DNA of 12,301 nt from the NCBI GenBank assembly GCA_037190665.1, contig JBBCJT010000185.1:1-12301 (forward strand), given 5' to 3'. Within the stretch, counting starts at the first letter, position 1. The number at the start of each line of letters is the position of its first letter. Position numbers and translations under genes: made by a program. The notes below the pieces were generated by a model. It was given only the letters and a program-made list of their open reading frames with translations. It did not search any database and was not told the DNA's origin. The DNA is from JBBCJT01 sp037190665 (GTDB lineage: Bacteria; Pseudomonadota; Alphaproteobacteria; Acetobacterales; Acetobacteraceae). Below, one piece after another: positions 1 to 7,138 of this stretch.

Positions 1-1701
1 TTCCAGCTTGTCTTCCCGCCGCCGAAGCCGGTGCCGCAGGCCCAGGCGCCGACGCCGGCCGCGCAGCAGACCCCGGCCGCGCAGCAGCAGGCCGGCGGCG
101 TCGTGCCCGGCGCGCCCGCCACCCCGGCCGCGCAGCCGCCGACGCCGGTGGAAGTGCCGCGCCTGACGATCGAAGGCCCGCGCGTGACCGGCACCGTCAG
201 CCTGATCGGCGCGCGGATCGACGACATCCGCCTCAACGATTTCCGCGAGACGATCGACCGCAACTCGCCCAACGTCGCCGTCCTCACCCCGTGGGTGAAG
301 CCGCAGCCCTACTGGGCGCAGTTCGGCTGGACCGCGCCCGCGGGCGTGAAGGTCCCGGACAACGACACAGTCTGGACAGCATCGGCCACCAGCCTGCGGC
401 CGGACGCGCCGGTGACGCTGAGCTGGGACAACGGCGCCGGCCTGCGTTTCGAGCAGGTGCTGACGCTGGAGCCGGACTTCCTGATCTCGGTGCAGCAGCG
501 CGTGGTGAACGACACCGGCGCCGCGGTGCCGCTGACCCCGTGGGGCCGGGTGCGGCGCGAGTACCTGCCGCAGACCGCCGGCTTCTACATCCTGCATGAG
601 GGTCTGGTCGGCGTCGTCGACGGCCGGCTGCAGGAATTCACCTACGCCAACACCCGCGACGAGGGCGCGCGGCGCAACGGCCTCGCCTTCGAGGGGCAGA
701 GCGTCGGCGGCTGGGCCGGTTTCACCGACAAGTACTGGCTGTCCGCGCTGATCCCGGATCAGGAGACGATCCGCAGCACCTTCGCCTTCCGCCATGTCCA
801 GGTGGCGGGCCGCGACCAGTTCCAGGTCGACGTCGCCAAGCCCGAGACCGCGGTGACGCAGCCCGGCGCGACGCTGGAGAGCAGCTTCCGGCTGTTCGCC
901 GGTGCCAAGGAAGTGCGCACGCTCGACCGCATCCGCGACCAGCACGGCGTGCGCGATTTCGACAAGGCGATCGACTTCGGCTGGTTCTACTTCCTGACCA
1001 AGCCGTTCTTCTACGTCATCGACTGGCTGTTCCACCTGACGGGCAATTTCGGCATCGCCATCCTGATCTTCACGCTGATCGTGAAGCTGCTGTTCTTCCC
1101 GCTGGCGAACAAGTCCTACAAGTCGATGTCGAAGATGAAGCTCCTCGCGCCGAAGATGCAGGAGCTGAAGGAGCGGCTCGGCGGCGATCCCGCGAAGATG
1201 CAGCAGGAGATGATGGCGCTGTACCGGGCGGAGAAGATCAATCCGGCCGCCGGCTGCCTGCCGATCCTGATCCAGATCCCGGTCTTCTTCGCGCTCTACA
1301 AGGTGCTGTTCGTCACCATCGAGATGCGGCACGCGCCGTTCTTTGGCTGGATCCGCGACCTGTCCGCGCCGGACCCGACGAACGTGTTCAACCTGTTCGG
1401 GCTGATCCCGTTCGATCCGGCGGCGCATATCTCGCTGCTGCACCTGGGCGTGTGGCCGCTGCTCATGGGCTTCACCATGTGGCTGCAGATGAAGCTGAAC
1501 CCGACGCCGCCGGATCCGATCCAGGCGAAGGTCTTCGCCTTCATGCCCTTCATCTTCACCTTCATGCTCGCCTCCTTTCCGGCCGGGCTGGTGATCTACT
1601 GGACATGGAACAACCTGCTCTCCATCGGACAGCAATGGCTCATCATGCGGCAGACGGCGGCGGAGAAGGCCGGCAAGCCGGTGGCGAAGGCCAAGGCCTG
1701 A
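1..1701 (+). CDS. yidC: Membrane protein insertase YidC (5' end missing)
   Basis: YidC (Oxa1 family) inserts proteins into the inner membrane, alone or with SecYEG. The frame is open from base 1. The first codons read FQLVFPPPKP, the end of the usual N-terminal membrane anchor, so the true start lies upstream and the GTG at 31 is internal. Numbering from that GTG, a Pro/Ala/Gln-rich linker (1-45) leads into the periplasmic P1 domain (about 45-310). The conserved membrane core follows, with segments near 340-360, 409-428, 469-487 and 501-540. Core hallmarks are NKSYKSMSKMK, the coiled EMMALYRAEKINPAAGCLP region, and FPAGLVIYWTWNN. The hydrophilic-groove residue that is Arg in E. coli is Lys352 here, in TLIVKLLFFPL. 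The tail is short and basic (KAGKPVAKAKA). yihA overlaps the stop, so the two are probably cotranscribed. Identification is secure. Confidence 0.97.
   Translation, partial: FQLVFPPPKPVPQAQAPTPAAQQTPAAQQQAGGVVPGAPATPAAQPPTPVEVPRLTIEGPRVTGTVSLIGARIDDIRLNDFRETIDRNSPNVAVLTPWVKPQPYWAQFGWTAPAGVKVPDNDTVWTASATSLRPDAPVTLSWDNGAGLRFEQVLTLEPDFLISVQQRVVNDTGAAVPLTPWGRVRREYLPQTAGFYILHEGLVGVVDGRLQEFTYANTRDEGARRNGLAFEGQSVGGWAGFTDKYWLSALIPDQETIRSTFAFRHVQVAGRDQFQVDVAKPETAVTQPGATLESSFRLFAGAKEVRTLDRIRDQHGVRDFDKAIDFGWFYFLTKPFFYVIDWLFHLTGNFGIAILIFTLIVKLLFFPLANKSYKSMSKMKLLAPKMQELKERLGGDPAKMQQEMMALYRAEKINPAAGCLPILIQIPVFFALYKVLFVTIEMRHAPFFGWIRDLSAPDPTNVFNLFGLIPFDPAAHISLLHLGVWPLLMGFTMWLQMKLNPTPPDPIQAKVFAFMPFIFTFMLASFPAGLVIYWTWNNLLSIGQQWLIMRQTAAEKAGKPVAKAKA
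52..138 (+). repeat. 18-bp direct repeats coding the TPAAQQ linker of YidC
   Basis: Two adjacent 18-bp units (52-69 and 70-87) differ at one base and each encode TPAAQQ. A third copy at 121-138 encodes TPAAQP. They form the low-complexity linker between the YidC anchor and its periplasmic domain. Copy number in such linkers can vary between strains by slippage. Confidence 0.75.
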
Positions 1702-2318
1702 GCGCGGACGCGATCGAGGCAGGGCGGAAGCTGTTCGCCCTGCCGTGCCGCTTCGTCCATGCCGCCCAGAAGCTGGACCACCTGCCGGACAGCGCGCTGC
1801 CCGAGGTGGCGCTGGCCGGGCGGTCCAATGTCGGCAAGTCGTCGCTGCTGAACGCGCTGACCGGGCAGAACGCGCTCGCACGCGCGTCCAACACGCCGGG
1901 GCGCACCCGCCAGCTCAATTTCTTCGACCTCGGCGGGCGGCTGATGCTGGTGGACATGCCCGGCTACGGCTACGCGCAGGCGCCGAAGGACGTGAAGGCC
2001 GACTGGCAGGGGCTGATGTTCGACTACCTGCGCGGCAGGCCGATGCTGCGGCGCGTGCTGCTGCTGCTGGATGCGCGGGTGGAGACGAAGGCGTCGGATC
2101 GCGCGGCGATGGACCTGCTCGACCAGGCGGCGATCACGTTCCAGATCGTGCTGACCAAGACGGACGGCGTGAAGCCGCCGGCCCTTGCCCGCCGCCATGC
2201 GGAGGTGGTGGGCCTTGCGCGCGCGCGCCCGGCGGCGCACCCGCAGGTGATCGCCACCAGCAGCGAGACCGGACTCGGCATCCCCGACCTGCGCGCCGAG
2301 ATCGCCACCTTCGTCTGA
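1698..2318 (+). CDS. yihA: Ribosome biogenesis GTP-binding protein YihA/YsxC (EngB)
   Basis: This is an essential-type GTPase of the TrmE-Era-EngA-EngB-Septin group that acts in late 50S ribosomal subunit assembly. With the start chosen here it is 206 aa, the normal length. The G motifs are in order: G1 GRSNVGKSS (41-49), G2 TPGRT (66-70), G3 DMPG (86-89), G4 TKTD (153-156) and G5 SSETG (188-192). The family signature RQLNFF lies at 71-76. The start is uncertain. The best-placed codon is CTG at 1698, sharing CTGA with the yidC stop and giving the usual 15-20 residues before KLFALP. The only in-frame ATG nearby (1635) would overlap yidC by 67 bases and add a low-complexity 21 residues. The first downstream GTG codes residue 37, inside the GTPase fold. 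Function is certain; the start is an inference. Confidence 0.94.
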   Translation: MSADAIEAGRKLFALPCRFVHAAQKLDHLPDSALPEVALAGRSNVGKSSLLNALTGQNALARASNTPGRTRQLNFFDLGGRLMLVDMPGYGYAQAPKDVKADWQGLMFDYLRGRPMLRRVLLLLDARVETKASDRAAMDLLDQAAITFQIVLTKTDGVKPPALARRHAEVVGLARARPAAHPQVIATSSETGLGIPDLRAEIATFV

Positions 2319-2331
2319 GACCGTCGAGCCC

Positions 2332-2354
2332 TGCCGATGGGCTTCTCATCGGCA
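2332..2354 (+). terminator. Hairpin after yihA, probable terminator
   Basis: A 10-bp stem (2332-2341 with 2345-2354, one G-T wobble) closes a CTT loop, 14 bases after the yihA stop. No T-run follows, so it is a candidate terminator or mRNA 3' stabiliser rather than a classic intrinsic terminator. It separates yidC-yihA from the next gene. The rest of the 150-bp gap (2355-2451) holds no clear consensus promoter. Confidence 0.5.
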
Positions 2355-2451
2355 AGGCGAACGGTATTCGCGCGCAGGGTTGGTGCGGCGGCCGGGCGCA
2401 CGTAAAGATTCGATACCGCGTCGGCCGACAGGCTGGCCGGCAATGAGAGCC

Positions 2452-2457
2452 AGGAGG
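2452..2457 (+). promoter_or_regulatory. Shine-Dalgarno of the hydroxyacid dehydrogenase gene
   Basis: AGGAGG, a full consensus ribosome binding site, lies 11 bases before the ATG at 2469 and fixes that start. It is the strongest site in the window; the other genes show weak or no sites. Confidence 0.8.
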
Positions 2458-2468
2458 ACCACGCCCCC

Positions 2469-3434
2469 ATGACCGGCCTGCCCGACCGCCCGACGATCCT
2501 GTTCGCCCATGCCGTGTACGCGCTCGCGTCCACCGCCCGCGCGCGCAACCTGCCGGCCGAGATCCTGGAAGCACGGACGGCCGAACAGACGGAGACGCTG
2601 CTGCCGCAGGCCGACGTGCTGGTGATCTCCGGCCTGTGGCGCAACACGCTGCTGCCGCTGATGGGCCGGGTGAAGCTGGTGCAGTCGATCAGCGCCGGCG
2701 TGGACCAGTATCCGCAGGACGAGCTGCGCACGCGGGGCATCCGGCTCGCCAGCAACCAGGGCGGCAACGCCAACGCCGTGTCCGAGCACGCGATCAGCCT
2801 GATCCTCGCGCTGATGCGGCATCTGCATACGGCGCGTGACAATCAGACGAAGCGGAACTGGGTGGGGATGAACCCCGATCCGGCGACGCGCGAACAGGAA
2901 CTGGGCGGCAAGACGCTGCTGGTCGCCGGCTACGGCGCCATTGGCTCGCGGCTCGCGCGGCTGGCGCAGGCCTTCGGGATGAAGGTGATCGCCACCCGCC
3001 GCACGGTGCGCAACGCCGATGACAACGGCATCACCGTCGTCACGCAGGATCGCTTCCGCGAGTTCCTGCCGCAGGCGGACGTGGTGGCGCTGACCTGCCC
3101 GCTGACCGAGCAGACGCGCGGCATGGTGGATGCAGCCGCGTTCGCGGCGATGAAGCCCTCCGCGCTGCTGGTCAACTGCGCGCGCGGCCGCGTGGTGGAC
3201 GAGGACGCGCTGATCGCAGCCTTGCGCGACAAGCGCATCGCGGGCGCGGGGCTGGACGTGTTCTACGACGAGCCGCTGCCGGCCGACTCGCCGCTCTGGG
3301 GTTTCGAGACAGCGCTGATCACGCCGCACACCGGCGGCGAGACCAACCTGTACGAGAGCAACGTGCTCGACACGCTGGCCGAGAACCTGAAGCGGCTGCG
3401 GCAGGGCGAAGCGTTGCGCAACCAGATCGTGTGA
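2469..3434 (+). CDS. D-2-hydroxyacid dehydrogenase family protein
   Basis: This is a soluble NAD(P)-dependent oxidoreductase that interconverts a 2-oxoacid and a D-2-hydroxyacid. At 321 aa it has the full family length. The Rossmann dinucleotide motif is GYGAIG (154-159). The catalytic triad is present: Arg239 in NCARGRVVDE, Glu268 in VFYDEPLP, and His287 in ITPHTGGE. The strand after the glycine loop ends in ATRRT (175-179) instead of an acidic residue, which points to NADPH over NADH. The substrate (glyoxylate/hydroxypyruvate, phenylpyruvate or another) cannot be read from sequence, so I do not assign serA, ghrA or similar. It has its own ribosome binding site, a hairpin upstream and another just after the stop, so it is probably an independent unit between yihA and argB. 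The family call is firm. Confidence 0.93.
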   Translation: MTGLPDRPTILFAHAVYALASTARARNLPAEILEARTAEQTETLLPQADVLVISGLWRNTLLPLMGRVKLVQSISAGVDQYPQDELRTRGIRLASNQGGNANAVSEHAISLILALMRHLHTARDNQTKRNWVGMNPDPATREQELGGKTLLVAGYGAIGSRLARLAQAFGMKVIATRRTVRNADDNGITVVTQDRFREFLPQADVVALTCPLTEQTRGMVDAAAFAAMKPSALLVNCARGRVVDEDALIAALRDKRIAGAGLDVFYDEPLPADSPLWGFETALITPHTGGETNLYESNVLDTLAENLKRLRQGEALRNQIV

Positions 3435-3440
3435 CGGAAC

Positions 3441-3463
3441 GGCCCGCGGCTTGACCGCGGGCC
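3441..3463 (+). terminator. Perfect 9-bp hairpin between dehydrogenase gene and argB
   Basis: GGCCCGCGG and CCGCGGGCC pair around the loop CTTGA, starting 7 bases after the dehydrogenase stop. There is no T-run, so termination would have to rely on Rho or on the stem alone. The loop and 3' arm also contain TTGACC (3451-3456), which with TACACG (3475-3480) is a poor sigma-70-like match 18 bases apart. The same site could therefore carry the argB promoter, but that is weak. Confidence 0.5.
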
Positions 3464-3503
3464 GGACCGATACCTACACGCGCGCAAGTCCGCGGGGAAC
3501 GCC

Positions 3504-4409
3504 ATGACCGACGACCAGACCGCCCACCGCAAGGCCGCCGCCGAGCAGGCCCGCATCCTCAGCCAGGCGCTGCCGTTCCTGCGCCGCTATGCCGGGGCCA
3601 CGGTGGTGGTGAAGTACGGCGGCCACGCGATGGGCGAGGACGACCTCGCCCGCACCTTCGGCAGCGATATCGCCGTGCTGAAGCAGGTGGGCGTCAATCC
3701 GGTCGTGGTCCATGGCGGCGGGCCGCAGATCAACGCCATGCTCGACAGGCTCGCCATCCGCTCGACCTTCGTGCAGGGACTGCGCGTGACCGATGCGGCG
3801 ATGGTCGAGGTGGTCGAGATGGTGCTCGCCGGCACCGTCAACAAGCAGGTCGCCGGGCTGATCAACCGCGCCGGTGCGCTGGCGGTGGGCATCTGCGGCA
3901 AGGATGGCGGGCTGATCCGGGCGCGCAAGGTGACCCGCACGGTCAAGGACCCGGAGAGCCACATCGAGCGTGCGCTCGATCTCGGCTTCGTCGGCGAGCC
4001 GACCCAGGTCGATGTGCGCGTGATCCATGCGCTGACCGGCGCGGGGCTGATCCCGGTGATCGCGCCGGTGGGCGTGGGCGATGACGGGCAGACCTACAAC
4101 ATCAATGCGGACACGGTGGCCGGTGCGGTGGCCGGCGCGCTGGGCGCGCAGCGGCTGCTGATGCTGACCGACGTTCCCGGCGTGCTCGACGGCGACAAGC
4201 GGCTGCTGCAGGAGCTGACGCTGGACGATGTGAAGCGGCTGACCGCCGACGGCACGATCAGCGGCGGCATGATCCCGAAGGTGGAGACCTGCGCGGACGC
4301 GGTGCGCGCGGGCGTGAAGGGTGCGGTGATCCTGGACGGCCGCGTGCCGCACGCCTGCCTGCTCGAACTCTTCACCGATGGTGGTTTCGGCACGCTGATC
4401 CGCGGCTGA
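3504..4409 (+). CDS. argB: Acetylglutamate kinase (ArgB)
   Basis: ArgB phosphorylates N-acetyl-L-glutamate with ATP, the second step of arginine biosynthesis, in the cytoplasm. The protein is 301 aa, typical of the longer class. Family motifs: VVVKYGGHAM with Lys37 (phosphate binding), VVHGGGPQI (68-76), GLRVTD (92-97), the acetylglutamate-binding stretch YNINADTVAGAVAGAL (198-213), and SGGMIPKVETCADAV with Lys259 (253-267). The C-terminus ends in the usual TDGGFGTLI. The roughly 25-residue N-terminal helix (EQARILSQALPFLRRYAG) is the extension found in hexameric arginine-inhibited enzymes, so feedback inhibition by arginine is likely; this is inferred from the family. The ATG at 3504 has a weak GGGGA site before it. 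The gene converges on the DUF2336 gene, with 29 bases between the two stops. Confidence 0.97.
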   Translation: MTDDQTAHRKAAAEQARILSQALPFLRRYAGATVVVKYGGHAMGEDDLARTFGSDIAVLKQVGVNPVVVHGGGPQINAMLDRLAIRSTFVQGLRVTDAAMVEVVEMVLAGTVNKQVAGLINRAGALAVGICGKDGGLIRARKVTRTVKDPESHIERALDLGFVGEPTQVDVRVIHALTGAGLIPVIAPVGVGDDGQTYNINADTVAGAVAGALGAQRLLMLTDVPGVLDGDKRLLQELTLDDVKRLTADGTISGGMIPKVETCADAVRAGVKGAVILDGRVPHACLLELFTDGGFGTLIRG

Positions 4410-4430
4410 GCGGCGCAAGGCTGGCGCCGC
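4410..4430. terminator. Hairpin between convergent argB and DUF2336 genes
   Basis: GCGGCGC (4410-4416) and GCGCCGC (4424-4430) form a 7-bp stem with a 7-base loop. It fills almost the whole 29-base gap between two convergent stops. The position fits a shared two-way terminator. No T-run is present on either strand, so confidence is moderate. Confidence 0.4.
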
Positions 4431-4438
4431 GCGTGGCG

Positions 4439-5632
4439 TCAGCGGGCGAGGCGGTTCAGGAACCGGAGGTGCCACTCCATCTCCGGCACGGAGAGCGGGT
4501 AGTCGCCGGCTGCCGTCGCGACCAGCGCCGCGCCCGGGCCGATATGGCCCAGCATGACCTGCACCGCCATCGCCATCCGCATGTCGAAGCCCGCCTTCCA
4601 GCACAGGGCGACCAGCGCCTTGGCGCTGCGAAGCTGGCTCGCCCGGTCGACGGCCGCGCGCGACATGCCGGATGCGGTGGCAAGCATCTCCGCCACAGCA
4701 TCGGCCTCGCCGCGCCCGATCGCATCCGCCAGCGCCGTCGCCGTCGGCTCTGACGTCGGCGGCGCCTCCGCCCGGTTCAGCCAGGTGAGCCGCTGGCCGA
4801 CGCGGCGGCGCAGCGTCGACATCGTCTTCGCATCGAGATCGGCACGCGCCGCGAACGTGTCGAGCAGGTCCTCGGCGACGATCTCGGCCAAGGCCTGCGC
4901 AGCCCGAGCGGGCAGGCGCAGGCGCGTGACCAGCGGTTCGTGCCACGACGTCTGCTGCGCCGCGCCGGCGATCAGCCGGTCGAGCGTCGCTTCCCGGATC
5001 GCGGCCGAATCGTTGGCGAGCAGGGCCGCGATGGCCGGGGCGATGCCGGTTTCCACGATGGCGTCGGAGACGGCGGCCGACAGGCCGCACCGCCGCGCCA
5101 CCGCCGTCACCGTTTCCTCCGCCGGCGGGGCCGCGATCAGCGCGATCAGGTCGCTGTCGGTCAGCAGCGGCGAGAGGCGGATGATGGGTTCCGCCACTGA
5201 CGGCTCGATGTCGCGCGCCAGCGCGAGGATGAGCTGGCGCGGCGCGCGCGGCATGATCTTCACCGCATCCGCGATCGCCGCGCGCACGGTCGTGGCCGCG
5301 TCCTGCACGAGCCGCACCAGCGTCTGCCAGCGCAGCCGCCGCAGGCGGTCGTGGTCGATATCGGACAGGTACGGGGCAAGCCGCGCCAGCCGCTGCGCCA
5401 GCGCGATGCGCACGCGCGGGTCTATGTCCGTGGCCAGACAGGACTCGGCCTGCGGCGGGGCGGCCTCGTTGGACGCGACGGCCACGCGCACCTCCGCGGA
5501 GGGATCGCCGCACAGGAAGAACAGCAGTTCCGGCGCGATGTCGCTCCGCGTCGCCAGGTCGCGGCGCGCCGCGGCGTCCCCGCCGGCGAGCGCCTGCTTG
5601 TCGCGCTCGTAGGCCCCCAGCGCCGCGTTCAA
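4439..5632 (-). CDS. DUF2336 domain-containing protein (HEAT-like helical repeats)
   Basis: This 397-aa protein is all-alpha and Ala/Leu/Arg-rich, without a signal peptide or membrane segments. It resembles the DUF2336 family (PF10098) of alphaproteobacteria, whose function I do not know. HEAT-like repeats are visible at about residues 30-85 (LLFFLCGDPSAEVRVAVASN, then DPRVRIALAQRLARL) and 95-165. The C-terminal end is WHLRFLNRLAR, preceded by a YPLSVPEMEWHL segment. The chosen start is TTG at 5632, which overlaps the TGA of the upstream GGDEF-domain gene as TTGA. No ATG or GTG lies nearby in frame, and the residues just after this TTG begin the folded region. The overlap implies translational coupling and a shared role with the GGDEF-domain protein. 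The most reasonable inference is a cytoplasmic scaffold or output partner in c-di-GMP-related signalling. The family call is good; the function is unknown. Confidence 0.85.
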   Translation of the reverse strand: MNAALGAYERDKQALAGGDAAARRDLATRSDIAPELLFFLCGDPSAEVRVAVASNEAAPPQAESCLATDIDPRVRIALAQRLARLAPYLSDIDHDRLRRLRWQTLVRLVQDAATTVRAAIADAVKIMPRAPRQLILALARDIEPSVAEPIIRLSPLLTDSDLIALIAAPPAEETVTAVARRCGLSAAVSDAIVETGIAPAIAALLANDSAAIREATLDRLIAGAAQQTSWHEPLVTRLRLPARAAQALAEIVAEDLLDTFAARADLDAKTMSTLRRRVGQRLTWLNRAEAPPTSEPTATALADAIGRGEADAVAEMLATASGMSRAAVDRASQLRSAKALVALCWKAGFDMRMAMAVQVMLGHIGPGAALVATAAGDYPLSVPEMEWHLRFLNRLAR

Positions 5633-7023
5633 GGCGCATCCGCGGCCGCGCGCCACTCCCCGGGGCCGGAGCGTTTCGCCGCCTGCATCGCCTGATTGGC
5701 ACGGCGCAGCATCTGGTCGATCGTCTCCGGTCCGCGCGGCAGGCGCTGCGCGAGCCCGATCGAGAGCGTGATCCTCAGCCGGCGGTCGCCGCCGAGCTCG
5801 CCGAGCAGTTCCGGTGCGGCGCGGGTGAGGGTATCGGCCCGCTCCGCCGCGGTCATGACATCGGCGCCGTCGAGCCACGCGCCGAACTTGTCCCCGTCCA
5901 GCCGCGCGATGAGGTCGGTCGGGCGGAAGGTCTGTTCCAGCAGCGCGGCGACGGAGCGCAGGACCTCGTCCCCCACCTCGTGGCCGCATGTCTCGTTGAC
6001 CGACCCGAACGCGTCGATATCGAGGTAGAGCAGCGTCGCGGCGCGCCCGTCACGATCCAGACGGTCGAACCGGCGCTCCATCTCGCCGAGGAAGGCGCGC
6101 CGGTTCATCAGCCCGGTGAGCGGATCGGTCCGGGCCTGACGCAGGATCTCCCGCTGGGTCGCCTCCTGGGTCAGCAGCAGCCGCACCAGCGCCTCGGCCG
6201 AGGCGAGCAGCAGCCGGTCCTCCTGGTCCCAGTCGCGCCCGCCCGCGGCGCGCCAGGCGACCAGCGCCGCGGCCTCGGCCTCCCGCACCGGGCAGGCGAT
6301 GGTGATCATGGCCGCGCCGTCCGCGCCGATATGCGTTGCCGGCTGGCGGCCCTCCAGCCGCAGCAGCCCCGCGCCCTCCGCCAGCACGGGCGTCGGCGCG
6401 GCTCCCACGTGGTGCGACAGACGCACGCCGCGCGGCCCGACCTCCACCACCGCCACCCCGTCGGCGCCGAGCGCGGGCAGCAGCATTTCCAGCGCCGCCT
6501 TCATCATCCGGGCGGCCACGGGTTCGTGCCGCATGCGGGCAAGGATGTCCTGGATCACCGAGGTGCGGCGCAGTGCCGCGGCCACGCCTTCGCCGGAAGC
6601 CTCGCTGGCGGTGACGTCGCGGATGATGCCGCGCGCGCCGCCCGGCCCGCCCGACGGATCCAGAAGCGGCACCGCCGACAGCACGCAGGACGCGACCGAC
6701 GCATCGCCGCGCCGCAGGAACAGGTGAAGCTGGCGCACCGGCCGGGTGGCGAGGAACGGATCGTCCAGCCCCGCCGAATCGAGCAGTTCGGCGGCGAAGC
6801 GGCCGAGCAGCCGGCTGGCGTGCCAGCCCAGCGCCGGATCGGGCGCCACGAAGGTGAAGCGGCCCTCCGCGTCGACCTCGAACGCGAGATCGGCCGCGAG
6901 CGAGACGAAATCCCGCCAGCGCTGGCGGCTGTCGAGCAGCGCCCCGCTCAGCGCCGCGGTGCCGGCGCATGCTCCGGATGGCGTGTCTTCCGGCTTGTCG
7001 TCGTCGCTCTGGCTCACGGGCAC
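5629..7023 (-). CDS. PAS-GAF-GGDEF protein with degenerate active-site motif
   Basis: A 464-aa cytoplasmic signalling protein with no membrane segment. Domains in order: PAS-like sensor (about 33-138, ending in the PAC-like RGIIRDVTASE), GAF-like domain (about 160-288), and GGDEF fold (about 295-455). The GGDEF fold has DPLTGLMNRR (300-309), the metal-binding LDID (334-337), NETCGHEVGDEVL (343-355) and TLSIGLA (419-425). The signature that should read GG(D/E)EF is DGDKF (376-380): the first Gly is Asp and the key Glu is Lys. Diguanylate cyclase activity is therefore doubtful. The inhibitory-site motif RxxD is intact as RPTD (367-370), exactly five residues before the signature as in PleD, so c-di-GMP binding remains possible. 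The start is GTG at 7023, behind a weak site. It is the first gene of a two-gene unit with the DUF2336 gene and is divergent from dapD. Confidence 0.92.
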   Translation of the reverse strand: MPVSQSDDDKPEDTPSGACAGTAALSGALLDSRQRWRDFVSLAADLAFEVDAEGRFTFVAPDPALGWHASRLLGRFAAELLDSAGLDDPFLATRPVRQLHLFLRRGDASVASCVLSAVPLLDPSGGPGGARGIIRDVTASEASGEGVAAALRRTSVIQDILARMRHEPVAARMMKAALEMLLPALGADGVAVVEVGPRGVRLSHHVGAAPTPVLAEGAGLLRLEGRQPATHIGADGAAMITIACPVREAEAAALVAWRAAGGRDWDQEDRLLLASAEALVRLLLTQEATQREILRQARTDPLTGLMNRRAFLGEMERRFDRLDRDGRAATLLYLDIDAFGSVNETCGHEVGDEVLRSVAALLEQTFRPTDLIARLDGDKFGAWLDGADVMTAAERADTLTRAAPELLGELGGDRRLRITLSIGLAQRLPRGPETIDQMLRRANQAMQAAKRSGPGEWRAAADAP

Positions 7024-7075
7024 ATTCCGTCATGAACTGGTGAACGGGCCGTGAAGCGGGCGCTCCGGGCCTTCG

Positions 7076-7104
7076 TTGACAGCCGCTCACCCCCTCTCCA
7101 TGGT
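7076..7104 (+). promoter_or_regulatory. Candidate sigma-70-type promoter for the dapD operon
   Basis: A perfect -35 hexamer TTGACA (7076-7081) is followed after 17 bases by CATGGT (7099-7104), a 3/6 match to the -10 box. Transcription would start near 7111, giving a leader of about 28 bases before the dapD ATG. The site lies in the 115-bp gap between the divergent GGDEF-domain and dapD genes. I see no matching promoter for the minus-strand gene and no clear operator. Confidence 0.4.
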
Positions 7105-7138
7105 CCGCCGCCGCCGTTGCCGAGGGACCCCGGACAGA

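Noticed and set aside
2380..2408. Possible promoter TTGGTG - 17 bases - TAAAGA before the dehydrogenase gene
   Set aside because: Only a 3/6 match at the -10 box in GC-rich DNA; not distinguishable from chance.
4554..5612. 352-aa plus-strand open frame opposite the DUF2336 gene
   Set aside because: The translation is Ser/Arg/Ala-rich without motifs, while the minus-strand frame gives a recognisable family.
3474..5702. 742-aa open frame on the minus strand across argB and the DUF2336 gene
   Set aside because: It is the mirror of argB and an alternative frame of the DUF2336 gene. Composition is Arg/Ala/Gly-rich without domains, as expected for high-GC antisense frames.
5629..7023. Calling the PAS-GAF-GGDEF protein an active diguanylate cyclase
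   Set aside because: The signature is DGDKF, lacking the catalytic Glu and the first Gly, so enzymatic activity should not be assumed.
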